From Candidatus Kapaibacterium sp. (GTDB lineage: Bacteria; Bacteroidota; Ignavibacteria; Kapaibacteriales; WFXC01), in contig JALWJX010000078.1 of the NCBI GenBank assembly GCA_026996895.1, positions 1 through 46,710 of the forward strand: DNA of 46,710 bases, in the 5' to 3' direction. Position 1 is the stretch's first letter; each line of letters begins with the position of its first letter. Shown piece after piece: positions 29,101 through 38,640 of the stretch. The notes below the pieces were generated by a model, which worked only from the letters and a program-made list of their open reading frames with translations, did not search any database and was not told the origin of the DNA. Both the position numbers and the translations under genes were made by a program.

Positions 29101-31372
29101 CCGCATCTTCCAGTTGCACCTGTCCATCGTTCCAGATTCTCAAACCCGCAAGGTGTACGACGGCAGTCGGGTCGTTCGGTGGCGCCTGAAAATCGATATT
29201 GGTAAACTCTACGTAGCCGCGATGGGTGCCGACTTTTGCAATTTGTCCATTTTGGAGTCGGAGCATCGCAACCGGATTGGAAGGTGGCAGAGCTAAATTC
29301 ACACCGCCAAACAGGTCCAGAGTGCCAAGCCATTCAAATTGTGATCCGCGTTGGTGTCCGGCAAGGCGCAGGTAGAGACTGTCTAACCGTGCCCACTCAG
29401 TTGGTTTCTGAAGCGAAGCCGGGAGTTGGAGAAGACCGTTTGCCCGGAGCGTTGCAAGCGTATTCTGACAGAACCGGATTTTTGCTGAATCTAACCGGAC
29501 GGTAAATCCTGCAAGCTCGATAGGATGTGGCGGTACAAAGGTTGCCTCTCCTTCAAAGCTGGCAAGCAGATGTCCAGAGCCGTTTTCCAGAACAATATCG
29601 CGAATGTCCCATTGCAAAGTGTCTTGCTCCACGAGGAATTTAAGGTGAGCAGCAGGAATCCACAGTCCTTTCCACAGCGGATCGCTCCAGCTACTGATGC
29701 CGCACAGTGCTGGAGGAAATCCCGCCGGATTTTCCAGACTGGAAGCGTCCAGAATCAGGCTATCGAGCGACAACCAGATGGGCAATCCCACAACGCGGGC
29801 GTCTCGCAATGGAGCGTGAACGGTCAGGAGTAAGTTCACCTGTCCCGGTGAAATTTGACTTCGGAACACAAGCTGTACTGGCTGATCATCCACCGTCCAG
29901 CAGGCAATGGTTACGGTTCCGTCCAGAAAAGCGGTGGCGGTCCATCGGCTGCCGTCCCAGCGCAGAGCGACGGATAGCGTATCAAAGTGGAAGGTAAAAC
30001 AGTCGCCGATCGCTAAATCGATGCCTGAGCAGACCCATCCGGTCGGCAGTTCCAGCCGGAGGGAGTCCGGGAAGAATTCCAGGCTGTCCAGCGGTAGAGT
30101 TTCCGATATAACGCACGGCAGATCCCACGTTTGTCCGTTGAAAAACACATCTCCGTTCAGCAGTGCTCTATCGGGCGTAAAGCGCCATTCGTTGATTTCA
30201 AGACGGAATTCTGGATAGCCCGGAAAAATTTCTCGCATCCACGCTCCAGCTACTGCTACAACGCCGGCAACTACCCGTGCAACGCCGGGGGTGTCGGTAA
30301 CGGTGGCTTGCAAGTTGGTAAAGTGGACCGTCAAAGAATCATCCAGCCAGGGAATAAACAGCGTCCCAGTGCCACTGATGGAACATCCTCCGCCGGAGGA
30401 GCAGCGAACGGTGTCTCGAAGGCGGATCTCAAAGTATCCGATGCGCAACACGTGCACATCGACCACTGTGGCAGTGTCGCTTCCTTTCTGCTTCCCTTTG
30501 GGTTCCTTATCACCCAGCAGTTGCTCACGGGGTTGGTAGACAAAGGTAAAAGGTTCTGCCCGTCCATCAGGTGCAAACAGGGGGCGGTGGTAGGAATCGG
30601 TGACCTGGACGGTCCAGATATAAGTACGTCCCGGCTGAAGCAGCCCCAGCTCCGGCTGGTACGGAATGGTTGTCCCATCGTGGATTGTGTATTGCAGCAC
30701 CGGAGGGTTTTCAAGGTAGGCGTCCATAGGGGTCTGCCCTTCAAAGACCTCGAACACCTGAAGGGTGTAGAGAATCGGTTGGGGAGCAGCCGGAACGACC
30801 GGTGTCCATTGAAACCGTAGATCGGTCAGGGATCTTACCGTGTCTCTGTCGGCCGGCTGGAGGAGTACCGGTGGGGTGTAGAGGATGATAGTGAAGGAGC
30901 GGCAGTATTCTGGCAGGGGCGTCAGTGGCTCATGCGTTTGAGGATCCAACAACTGGAAGCAGAACTGATAGTGCCCAGCCGGAAGTCGACCGGAACGTTC
31001 CACTGATTTCCGGCTATCACCGTAGAAGTTAATTGCTTCTAATTGCAGAAAATCCTGAGCGTAGAATGTAGAAACTCCCGGTGGAATGGTGACTGGCTCC
31101 AGCTTGTCTACATCGGTTTCCGCCTGTAGCTCTCCGTCTAAGTAGAGCTTGACCTTGAGAATGGCCGCTTGCGGAGCAGATCCACTATTGTGGACAGTCA
31201 CCATTACCTCCTCGCGTCCAGCGATCCAATCCGCAAGGTAAGGACTGGGTTGCGGTGGCATAATGACAGTCACGCTCAGAGTTTGCGACCACACAGCTGT
31301 TCCGAAAGCAAGGAAAACCAGCAGACTGAACCACCAGGAATGTCCCCTCTCAGAAATAATTGCCGCTTCCAT
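26132..31372 (-). CDS. Giant (~1747 aa) secreted protein; N-terminal TANFOR-like/FN3-like region, large beta-rich middle region
   Basis: Start reassigned to ATG 31372 (MEAAIISERGHSWWFSLLVFLAFGTAVWSQ signal peptide). N-terminal pattern SPYLADWIAG...GRLPAGHYQFCFQLLDP...PPVLLQPADRDTVRSLTDLRFQWTP...LLQPGRTYIWTVQVTD. Confidence 0.75.
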   Translation of the reverse strand: MEAAIISERGHSWWFSLLVFLAFGTAVWSQTLSVTVIMPPQPSPYLADWIAGREEVMVTVHNSGSAPQAAILKVKLYLDGELQAETDVDKLEPVTIPPGVSTFYAQDFLQLEAINFYGDSRKSVERSGRLPAGHYQFCFQLLDPQTHEPLTPLPEYCRSFTIILYTPPVLLQPADRDTVRSLTDLRFQWTPVVPAAPQPILYTLQVFEVFEGQTPMDAYLENPPVLQYTIHDGTTIPYQPELGLLQPGRTYIWTVQVTDSYHRPLFAPDGRAEPFTFVYQPREQLLGDKEPKGKQKGSDTATVVDVHVLRIGYFEIRLRDTVRCSSGGGCSISGTGTLFIPWLDDSLTVHFTNLQATVTDTPGVARVVAGVVAVAGAWMREIFPGYPEFRLEINEWRFTPDRALLNGDVFFNGQTWDLPCVISETLPLDSLEFFPDSLRLELPTGWVCSGIDLAIGDCFTFHFDTLSVALRWDGSRWTATAFLDGTVTIACWTVDDQPVQLVFRSQISPGQVNLLLTVHAPLRDARVVGLPIWLSLDSLILDASSLENPAGFPPALCGISSWSDPLWKGLWIPAAHLKFLVEQDTLQWDIRDIVLENGSGHLLASFEGEATFVPPHPIELAGFTVRLDSAKIRFCQNTLATLRANGLLQLPASLQKPTEWARLDSLYLRLAGHQRGSQFEWLGTLDLFGGVNLALPPSNPVAMLRLQNGQIAKVGTHRGYVEFTNIDFQAPPNDPTAVVHLAGLRIWNDGQVQLEDADGWFDISSWARLHIGGLTIQVREIGIGYEGGHWWAGLSGGFEIPAASGLSGGANGMYLHRLRIFDDGRMVSDGAHVQFSISGALNISGTLFWGDIAYGSTLTSGMTGRLTGRFDCLGGFQTGIDFAFGSTKGSSPFRFWYLSGEAAIPGGVPIIPGAFHLVGGILGAGWHVRLDNFNHHLITSSGFNSPPPIVPDHTIDLLLRAGLLFADPSLQAYLFRLTSSLALGSSFQLGLDGNLELLPAIKLASGTLAAQYRYTSDVPLLSLSGAVTVNLLNLSSIGTGFSTTFTPSNPCLQIGPLQRRWILVDMNESFGTNLLGTDVVARAYLDLATMYLRLCPSEGQFIGSIQGAGVAGALLHVAGIGHVPFHAGLSLNSDLCLRYSLKLENRPSTFWARAKAGAFLNTSVNFDYSGWWSLGWKGTQAWDHIRNNPPVALSQHWLPCGGNKCKQAAIGFTFGSVLEGELSVPKVQITAGSHTLAVPNWLGSRPSIRYGYYARASSGGREWAKSGGNNSILTDQARWWSCSTFENEADNWAEDNRSQQQPPAFIRFTDPASGFPAVEPATPTITVVFGAPISNTCTGSASTRCWYIDRGTLQFRLDEMEDDRTTVRKSWHLGIEFGDDTARLSPQISVGPGAWANAALTPGSWYRLVITGTMRSPNPSAALPRRDTIWFRTADQMLAAQLAIYLPSAGIVRQGPVGSWIGVLATSRPIDQIDVREALDTAVFSFYALHPGRDWWLEIRNLRTGRRYWWRGTPMPPVQDTMQVRILGIPIGTRFLLDTSYFQPFAAELPSAGIDDGHHRFVLQSGIYEFRIYKTSGTPSSPEAQAFLDALPSPIAQWRVVKLPYASLQTTLRLALRWQSPPDLRAPSAWVQLRNAGTAPIYPGTPLQLHIQKFVESEKDTTTLTTTLQVQLPAALLPGHSLTIPISLTPRVATLDDSHDSYQVVGIRIEVVSGSAEFQLQGIRCISAGWVPVPCQPTDREDQNAR

Positions 31373-31753
31373 TCCTCCGAATCCCCTGGAAAAACCGCAT
31401 TGCACAGAAATGGTTATTGTCAAAAACAATGCCAAAATACGAAATTGCCTGCAAATAGAGAATAGGAGAGCGGAAGTGTCAACCTGGTTGCCACGGGTGC
31501 CTGACAGTGTCACGTTCACGGTACTTACAGGCTTCCAGATCGGGTGCTGGATGCAGCCGCTATCCGCAGGAAAATCCGTAATTTTGAGAACTGAAAGGAG
31601 CGTTTTGGTATAGAGCGAGTTGGTGATGGGCAATAGACTGCTGAGTGGTCCGGCAGAGGTGGGATGAACAACAATTTTTCGAAGAATTCATAACCTGTGA
31701 ATGATAGAGAGAACCGCTCAGGGTTTGTTTCACAAAATAAAAGGAACAACACA

Positions 31754-33085
31754 ATGGCATCACGGAACGGACAATTGCAGTATCAATCGGGATTTGGAAG
31801 TTTTTTCGCAACAGAAGCGCTACCGGGCGCTTTACCGGTTGGACAGAACTCGCCGCAGAAAGTGCCGTATGGATTGTACGCTGAGCAGATCAATGGAACC
31901 GCCTTTACAGCGCCTCGCTGTGAGAATCGCCGTACCTGGATGTATCGGATCGTTCCATCGGTCAATCATAAGCCTTTCCGGCAAATTGAGCAGGGGTTGC
32001 TGCGCGGAACGCCCTTTAACGAAGTGGTAACGCCTCCAACGCAGTTCCGGTGGGATCCGATGCCGATTCCAGAAGAACCAACCGATTTTGTGGAAGGCTT
32101 AGTTACGGTCGGGGGGAATGGAGATGCTTCTCTGCACACGGGTGTTGCGATCCATTTCTATGTTGCCAATCGCTCGATGCAGGATCGGTATTTCTACAAT
32201 GCGGATGGAGAAATGCTCATTGTGCCTCAACTGGGGAGTTTGCGGTTCTACACGGAGCTGGGAATTTTGGAAGTATCGCCCGGCGAGATCTGTCTGATTC
32301 CACGGGGCATCAAGTTCAAAGTAGAGTTGCTGGATGGCAAAGCGCGAGGGTATATTTGCGAAAACTTCGGTCCGCTGTTCCGCCTGCCAGAGCTGGGACC
32401 GATTGGCGCAAATGGATTGGCGAATCCTCGCGATTTTCTGGCACCGGTTGCTTATTATGAAGAGGCGGAAGGGGAGTTCCAGATTATTGGGAAATTCGAT
32501 GGAAAACTGTGGGCAGCCGATACCCGCTATTCGCCACTCAATGTGGTTGCCTGGCACGGAAACTATACGCCATACAAGTACAACTTAGCGTATTTCCAGG
32601 CAGTCAACACCGTAACCTTTGATCACAGTGATCCCTCTATTTTTACCGTTCTCACGGCTCCTTCAGGACAGCCGGGGTTTGCCAACGTCGATTTTGTTCT
32701 CTTCCCGCCACGCTGGATGGTCGCAGAGCATACGTTCCGTCCGCCGTGGTTCCATCGGAACTTTATGAGCGAGTTTATGGGGCTGATCAAGGGGAAGTAC
32801 GATGCCAAAGAAGAAGGGTTCGTGCCGGGTGGTGCCAGTCTGCACAACTGTATGACCGGACACGGTCCTGATCAGCCGACGTACGAAAAAGCAATCAGCG
32901 CAGAACTGAAGCCGGAGTTCCTTGGCAATACCCTCGCCTTTATGTTTGAAACCTTCTACCAGATTCGGCTGACCCGCTTTGCACTGGAAACCGATCTGTT
33001 GCAAACGGACTACTACAAAGTGTGGGAAGGGCTGGGACCACGCTTCCAGAAGGATTGGCGTCCGGAGGTTTCGGCACAGGCATAA
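31754..33085 (+). CDS. hmgA: Homogentisate 1,2-dioxygenase
   Basis: [46 protein letters not shown]...; [31 protein letters not shown]. Start at ATG 31754 after AAAAGGAACAACACA. Confidence 0.96.
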   Translation: MASRNGQLQYQSGFGSFFATEALPGALPVGQNSPQKVPYGLYAEQINGTAFTAPRCENRRTWMYRIVPSVNHKPFRQIEQGLLRGTPFNEVVTPPTQFRWDPMPIPEEPTDFVEGLVTVGGNGDASLHTGVAIHFYVANRSMQDRYFYNADGEMLIVPQLGSLRFYTELGILEVSPGEICLIPRGIKFKVELLDGKARGYICENFGPLFRLPELGPIGANGLANPRDFLAPVAYYEEAEGEFQIIGKFDGKLWAADTRYSPLNVVAWHGNYTPYKYNLAYFQAVNTVTFDHSDPSIFTVLTAPSGQPGFANVDFVLFPPRWMVAEHTFRPPWFHRNFMSEFMGLIKGKYDAKEEGFVPGGASLHNCMTGHGPDQPTYEKAISAELKPEFLGNTLAFMFETFYQIRLTRFALETDLLQTDYYKVWEGLGPRFQKDWRPEVSAQA

Positions 33086-33112
33086 AGTTCGGAAGCAAAA
33101 AGCCATTGTTGT

Positions 33113-34234
33113 ATGTCGCTGACGGAACCGCCGTTTGACTTGGAACAAACAGAGCAACGCATTACTGTGGTATGTCGATTGCCCCTGCAATTGCCGCAGG
33201 GGCATCATTATGCCTCACTGTGGGAACAGTTGGAAGCCAGAGCGTTTGAACAGCTCACCGTGGACTTCAGCTATATTGTAGCGTATGACACTTTTCTGGT
33301 TGTCTTTATCCGCCGCCTCCGGCAACTGGCGATGGACCGTTCTGCCACTTTGCAATTGCGGGGTCTCTCACCAGAGATGGAGCGGCTGCTCCAGTTTTTT
33401 GAACAACAGACAGGGGAACAGCCGGTCCCGCCCGCAGTCGCTGGTTGGCGCCGCTTCTTTGAGCGATTGGGTGAAAGTCTGCTTCGGAAGCTGGGCGATA
33501 TTCGAGCATTTTTTGTGTTCCTTGGAAGCCTGATCGTGGATCTTGTGCGCCATCCCCATCGAGTCCGCTGGGAAGATCTTCCCCTGTTTGTTTTTGCAGC
33601 CGGCGTGAGTGCTGTGCCGATTGTTTCCCTCATTGCACTCCTCATTGGGGTCATTCTCGGATACCAGGGCGCTGTGCAACTCCATCGCTTCGGTGCCGAT
33701 GTTTATCTGGCTGACCTGATAGCAATTTCCGTAACCCGCGAACTGGGTCCCTTGATGACTGCCATCATCGTTGCCGGGCGCACTGGATCTGCCTTTGCGG
33801 CGGAAATTGGCACGATGAAGATCAACGAAGAGCTGGATGCGTTGCAGGTGATGGGCATTGATTTTGTCCGATTTCTCCTCTTACCCCGAATCCTTGCCGT
33901 TGTACTCACCTTGCCACTGCTCAGCCTCATCGCCGATGTTGCTGGCATCATAGGAGGATTGCTCACGGCTCTAACGACGCTGGATTTCACTATCTCTGGT
34001 TATCTGCTGCAAACGCAACAGGCACTGAACTATGCACACGTTTTCACGGGGATTTTCAAAAGTTTCTTTTTTGGTTTTGTGATCGGCATTATTGGCTGCT
34101 TCCAGGGACTTCGGGTTTCCGCCGGAAGCGCCAGCGTTGGGCGGGCAGCAACGATCGCCGTTGTGACCAGTATCCTGCTTATCATCGTTCTGGATGCTGT
34201 GTTTGCTGTTCTGTTTCAGGTGCTGGGAATATGA
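33113..34234 (+). CDS. MlaE-family ABC lipid transporter permease with N-terminal STAS-like domain
   Basis: C-terminal two-thirds is MlaE: ALLIGVILGYQGAVQLHRFGADVYLADLIAISVTRELGPLMTAIIVAGRTGSAFAAEIGTMKINEELDALQVMGID. N-terminal ~100 aa resembles STAS/MlaB. Confidence 0.92.
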   Translation: MSLTEPPFDLEQTEQRITVVCRLPLQLPQGHHYASLWEQLEARAFEQLTVDFSYIVAYDTFLVVFIRRLRQLAMDRSATLQLRGLSPEMERLLQFFEQQTGEQPVPPAVAGWRRFFERLGESLLRKLGDIRAFFVFLGSLIVDLVRHPHRVRWEDLPLFVFAAGVSAVPIVSLIALLIGVILGYQGAVQLHRFGADVYLADLIAISVTRELGPLMTAIIVAGRTGSAFAAEIGTMKINEELDALQVMGIDFVRFLLLPRILAVVLTLPLLSLIADVAGIIGGLLTALTTLDFTISGYLLQTQQALNYAHVFTGIFKSFFFGFVIGIIGCFQGLRVSAGSASVGRAATIAVVTSILLIIVLDAVFAVLFQVLGI

Positions 34235-34995
34235 GTAACCGTCAGCCATTGGTCCAGGTGCACAATGTTACGGTTCGGTTCGAGGACCGTCTGGTGCTGG
34301 ACAATATCTCTCTGGAGGTCTTTGCCGGTGAAATTCTCTGCATTCTGGGGGAAAGCGGCTGCGGAAAAAGTACGCTGCTTCGGGTGATGACGGGATTACT
34401 CCCGCCAACTTCCGGGGAAGTCTGGATTATGGGGCAGAATCTATGGGCGGTGCCAGAGCAGCAGCAGCGGCAGATTCTCCGCCATCTCGGCGTATTGTTC
34501 CAGTCCAGCGGGTTGCTCCGATCGCTGACAATCGCTGAAAATATTGCCCTGCCATTGCAGATGTACACCCATTTGACGGATCTGGAGATTATGGAAATTG
34601 TTCGCTTGAAATTGGCAGCAGTGGGGTTGAGTGGGAGCGAAGCACTGCTCCCTGCGGAGTTATCCGGTGGGATGCAGAAGCGTGCCGGTATTGCCCGCGC
34701 ATTGGCGCTGGATCCACCGCTCCTTTTTCTGGACGAACCAACTTCTGGGTTGGATCCGGTGACGGCTGCTTCGATCGATCAGTTGGTGCTGGAGTTTAAA
34801 CAAATCTTTGGTACAACGATGGTCGTGGTGACCCACGATCTGGAAAGTACGTTTACCATTGCGGATCGAGTGCTGCTGTTAGATCGGCACACTCATACGA
34901 TCATTGCGGAAGGAGATCCGCGCACCCTACGCAATCGAACGGATCATCCAGCCGTTTACAGCTTTTTTAACCGTCTGGCGAAACTGGAACGATGA
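34231..34995 (+). CDS. ABC transporter ATP-binding protein (MlaF-like)
   Basis: GESGCGKSTLLRVMTGLLPP Walker A; LSGGMQKRAGIARALALDPPLLFLDEPTSGLDPVTAASID. Confidence 0.94.
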   Translation: MSNRQPLVQVHNVTVRFEDRLVLDNISLEVFAGEILCILGESGCGKSTLLRVMTGLLPPTSGEVWIMGQNLWAVPEQQQRQILRHLGVLFQSSGLLRSLTIAENIALPLQMYTHLTDLEIMEIVRLKLAAVGLSGSEALLPAELSGGMQKRAGIARALALDPPLLFLDEPTSGLDPVTAASIDQLVLEFKQIFGTTMVVVTHDLESTFTIADRVLLLDRHTHTIIAEGDPRTLRNRTDHPAVYSFFNRLAKLER

Positions 34996-35966
34996 CATCG
35001 ACGATTCCAACACGGCGAGTTTCCCATCCCTTCTGGATCGGTTTATTTGCTTTTATTGGATTCAGCTTTCTGGTTTTTTTTATCCTCTGGTTGGGTGCTG
35101 CTCGCTGGTTCCAGGAGTATCAACTGTACGTTACGTACTTCGATACCTCGGTTGAGGGAATCGAGCCGGGAACAGCCGTCAAGTATCAGGGCATTCCGGT
35201 AGGGCGGGTCAAAACTGTTCATCTGGCGCCGGACGGCAAGCTGATTGAAATTGTGATGGAATTGGAAGCTGATATGCAGGTTGATACCACCTTGCGGGTC
35301 AAGCAAGCGCTCGCAAGCATCGCTGGAGGAAAGTTTTTGCAATTGTTCTATCCTGAAAATCCGGAAGAGTATCCCCCAATACCGCTCCAATTCCAACCAC
35401 CGCATCCGGTGATCCCATCGGCTCCATCGGACATAGAAACCTTAGAGTTGGCATTGAACGAAGTTATCAACAACCTCCGGATGATTGATACGAAGGGGAT
35501 TTCCGAAGGAACAAAGCGATTTCTCCATTCCATCGCAAACTTTGTGGATAATCCGGAGCTGCGAACCGCTATTGCCCAGACGGCTCATATTACCGCCCAG
35601 TTTCGGCAACTGCTGGAACGCTTTGACTCCACCGGTGTGATTGAACAGTTGGGACGGACTGGGCGGAGTTTATCGCAGACCAGTGCTCGTTTAAGTGAAA
35701 CGATAGAGAATTTGCAGCAACAAATCACGCATTTGCGCCTGGACCAGAAAGCAGACCAGATCGTTGCTCGCTATGACACGGTAATGGTACGCTTGGAACA
35801 GACCATTCTCACCCTGCAACAGCTTTCTGCTTTGACAACCGAGCGCCTTTTGAGTGCTGCTGCTGAGCTGGAGCGGACCAGTCGGGAACTACGGCTCACG
35901 CTGCGGACGCTGCGCGAAGATTTTGGTCCACTGATGTTGACGGAGCCGCCAGATGAAGAAGAGTAA
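34992..35966 (+). CDS. MCE/MlaD-family periplasmic lipid-binding protein
   Basis: N-terminal TM then YFDTSVEGIEPGTAVKYQGIPVGRVKTVHLAPDG (MCE domain); long coiled-coil tail. Confidence 0.9.
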   Translation: MTSTIPTRRVSHPFWIGLFAFIGFSFLVFFILWLGAARWFQEYQLYVTYFDTSVEGIEPGTAVKYQGIPVGRVKTVHLAPDGKLIEIVMELEADMQVDTTLRVKQALASIAGGKFLQLFYPENPEEYPPIPLQFQPPHPVIPSAPSDIETLELALNEVINNLRMIDTKGISEGTKRFLHSIANFVDNPELRTAIAQTAHITAQFRQLLERFDSTGVIEQLGRTGRSLSQTSARLSETIENLQQQITHLRLDQKADQIVARYDTVMVRLEQTILTLQQLSALTTERLLSAAAELERTSRELRLTLRTLREDFGPLMLTEPPDEEE

Positions 35967-36609
35967 ACCGTTGCGAAGAATACAACACTGGATCGCTTCG
36001 AGCCTGCTGATAGCTGGTTTAGCGGGATGTATGTCGATCCGTACCGAGTATCCGGACATTACGTACTACCACCTGGTGCAACAACCGTTGCAATCCTCGC
36101 TGCAACACTATCGCTTTCCAGCCAGTTTGTGGATTCGGCTTCTGACCGTTGATGCGGAGTTTGCGACCGATCGATTTGTTATCCTTTATCCTGAAGGTAC
36201 AGTCAAACGATTGTTCTACCATCGGTGGGCGGCAGAACCGTCCAGCTTGATTACCGATGCGGTTGCTCGCCGCCTGATTCGCTATGGCAGTTTTACCAGC
36301 GGCATTTTTCGTGAACGCGTGTTGATGTCGCCCCGGTACTTGCTGGAAGGACGGGTCTTGGAATTTGCTGCCCGCTGGGATGAGGAGAATGATCGGTATG
36401 TCGTGCATCTCAGCATCTATTACACGTTCTCCCGCCGCACGCAGAAAACAGCATTGAGCTACCATCCGCTGTTCCAGGAGTTGTTCAGCATTACCTTGCC
36501 GTGCCCGGACGATGAGCTGGAACAGATCGCGCCAACAATGAGCCGGGCAGTGGCACACCTGACGGATCAGTTATTGCAAAAGATTGCGGATTTTGTACAG
36601 CAGCAATGA
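35953..36609 (+). CDS. ABC-type transport auxiliary lipoprotein (PqiC-like)
   Basis: Lipobox LIAGLAGC; overlaps MlaD gene by 14 nt; YYHLVQQP... resembles ABC_trans_aux. Confidence 0.72.
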   Translation: MKKSKPLRRIQHWIASSLLIAGLAGCMSIRTEYPDITYYHLVQQPLQSSLQHYRFPASLWIRLLTVDAEFATDRFVILYPEGTVKRLFYHRWAAEPSSLITDAVARRLIRYGSFTSGIFRERVLMSPRYLLEGRVLEFAARWDEENDRYVVHLSIYYTFSRRTQKTALSYHPLFQELFSITLPCPDDELEQIAPTMSRAVAHLTDQLLQKIADFVQQQ

Positions 36610-36631
36610 GTGAGAGCAGGATCGAAGAGCG

Positions 36632-38149
36632 ATGGCAGATTCGGGATCGGGAATGCAGTGCAGTTTGGTAGAACGATACTTGCGTCGTAACACATCGCTC
36701 AGATTGCCTACGCGGCGGTGGATGCAGTTGCTGTTACTCCTTTGCATTGTGCCGCTGTATAGCTTCGGGCAGTGGCGATCCTTTCCGTCTATTCACAGTG
36801 AACAGGACCGATTTTTTCAACGGTGGCAATTTTCTTCCGAGGCAGCGTGGGATTCTCTACAGGGATGGCACGCTTCCGAAGCGCTTTCTGCTATCCACCG
36901 GTTTCGGCGAACGCCGTCCCGCCTTCGCGTAATGGGCTGGCATCCCTACTGGATGGGGACTCGATACAAACAGTACCGGTATGAGCTGTTGCACACCGTT
37001 GCTTATTTCTCCTATGCGGTTGATCCGCAAACGGGGTCCTATAAAACAATTCGGCAGTGGAAGACCACCGATCTGGTGCCGATAGCGCATCAATATGGAA
37101 CCAGAGTGGTGCTGTGTGTGACCAATTTCGGTAGTGATGCGAACCGTCAGCTTCTAACCAATCCGCAGGCGAAGCAGGTGCTGATCGATAGTCTTATTGC
37201 ACTGGTTAAGTTGCGCAATGCAGATGGGGTGAATATTGACTTCGAGCTGATTCCCTACCCGTGGCTGCGAGATTCCCTGACGGCGTTTTTGCGCCAGTTA
37301 GCAGATCGTTTTCATCAGGAGATTCCCGGCTCAGAAGTATCTATTGCATTGCCGGCGGTAGATTGGTACGATGTGTTCGACGTGGCGGCGTACAACGATT
37401 TTCTGGACTACTGCGTGATGATGGGCTACGAATATCACTGGACAGGTTCTGCTTATGCTGGTCCGGTTGCTCCCCTTTCTTGCGGAACGACCTGGAGTAG
37501 TTGGTGCGTGGATCGTTCGGTTTCAGCCTATCTTGCAAAGGGCTTACGGCCGGAAAAGTTATGGTTGGGCGTTCCGTATTATGGGCGAGAGTGGCCCGTT
37601 GCGGATACGATCCCGCCAGCAAAAGCAACGGGATCGGGAACTGCCTATACGTACGAACAGATCGTCAAGCATCGACTGAAGGAGGCTTCCTGGCACTGGG
37701 ACGAAAGCTCGATGACGCCGTACTATAACCGCCCGGCGCAGCTTCAGGGGTGGTACGATGACACGATGAGCTTGCGACTGAAATATCGCTATGCACAGCA
37801 GCGGCGGCTCGGAGGAATTGGCATCTGGGCGCTGGGATACGATGGGGATCGCCCTGAACTGTGGGAGCTGTTGCGCGAAACAACCACCACCGCTGCTTCT
37901 GAATCTTCCAGAGTTTCAACCGGTTGGCATTACCTTCGCCTGCCAGATCGCATCCTGCTGTATCCTCCTGCTCCAGCAGCGCTACCAGTGGAGGTGGAAG
38001 TCTATACGATGCTGGGACAACGAATTGCCCAGAGTCGGGTAGCAGGACAGCAACCCGTGGTTATTCCTTTGCCATCGGCAACGGCTCAGCCGATCTATCT
38101 GCGCATACGCACCGGTAATCGCTCGACCACCTTAGTCATTGTTCCGTAG
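36632..38149 (+). CDS. Secreted glycoside hydrolase family 18-like protein with T9SS-type C-terminal domain
   Basis: DGVNIDFELI (GH18 DxxDxDxE-like), MMGYEYHWTGS, LGVPYYGREW, LGGIGIWALGYDGDRPELW; C-terminal VEVYTMLGQRIAQSRVAGQQPVVIPLPSATAQPIYLRIRTGNRSTTLVIVP. True start may be 36722 (signal peptide MQLLLLLCIVPLYSFGQ). Confidence 0.85.
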   Translation: MADSGSGMQCSLVERYLRRNTSLRLPTRRWMQLLLLLCIVPLYSFGQWRSFPSIHSEQDRFFQRWQFSSEAAWDSLQGWHASEALSAIHRFRRTPSRLRVMGWHPYWMGTRYKQYRYELLHTVAYFSYAVDPQTGSYKTIRQWKTTDLVPIAHQYGTRVVLCVTNFGSDANRQLLTNPQAKQVLIDSLIALVKLRNADGVNIDFELIPYPWLRDSLTAFLRQLADRFHQEIPGSEVSIALPAVDWYDVFDVAAYNDFLDYCVMMGYEYHWTGSAYAGPVAPLSCGTTWSSWCVDRSVSAYLAKGLRPEKLWLGVPYYGREWPVADTIPPAKATGSGTAYTYEQIVKHRLKEASWHWDESSMTPYYNRPAQLQGWYDDTMSLRLKYRYAQQRRLGGIGIWALGYDGDRPELWELLRETTTTAASESSRVSTGWHYLRLPDRILLYPPAPAALPVEVEVYTMLGQRIAQSRVAGQQPVVIPLPSATAQPIYLRIRTGNRSTTLVIVP

Positions 38150-38247
38150 GGAGCTACCGGCGCGGGTATTGCTGGCGTTGAGCTGTTTTTTGCCCCGAAC
38201 GATGTTGGCTGCATAGAGAGGACCAGTGAAAGCAGCCGTTGTACCGC

Positions 38248-38640
38248 TTAATTATTTTTTGCCCCTTCCGCAATCCATTGTCGAATGCCGCGAATATGGT
38301 TTTGCGTCACTCGCGCTTGAAAGGATGGGGGATGGGGGAGTCGCCCTTCTAAGATCTGGACCAGCACGCTGTTGTCCGGATCACCGGGAATGATCAATCC
38401 GGGTTTGGTCCACAGGTTGAAGTACGAAGTAAGCGCAATTCCCCCTGCCTGCGTTTGATCATCGTGACAGCCGGCATAGGCACAGGTGAGCTGGAAGAAA
38501 GGCAGAACGTGGCGTTGAAAGCTCACGCTGGAGTCAGGAAAAACAATGTCTTCGGGTTTGCTGACCGTGTTTTCGTCACAACCAGCGCCCAGCACAACTG
38601 TAAGTATACAGCCGATCCACCAGTTAATAGCTTTCTTCAT
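38248..38640 (-). CDS. Small lipoprotein with candidate CX4CH c-type heme motif
   Basis: [21 protein letters not shown] lipobox; [22 protein letters not shown]. Start at 38640 overlaps the panB 3' end by 17 nt. Confidence 0.7.
   Translation of the reverse strand: MKKAINWWIGCILTVVLGAGCDENTVSKPEDIVFPDSSVSFQRHVLPFFQLTCAYAGCHDDQTQAGGIALTSYFNLWTKPGLIIPGDPDNSVLVQILEGRLPHPPSFQARVTQNHIRGIRQWIAEGAKNN

Noticed and set aside
26165-31613. Many plus-strand ORFs of 60-229 aa across the giant gene
   Set aside because: They have no recognisable motifs, they overlap one continuous minus ORF with a signal peptide, and the codon structure favours the minus frame.
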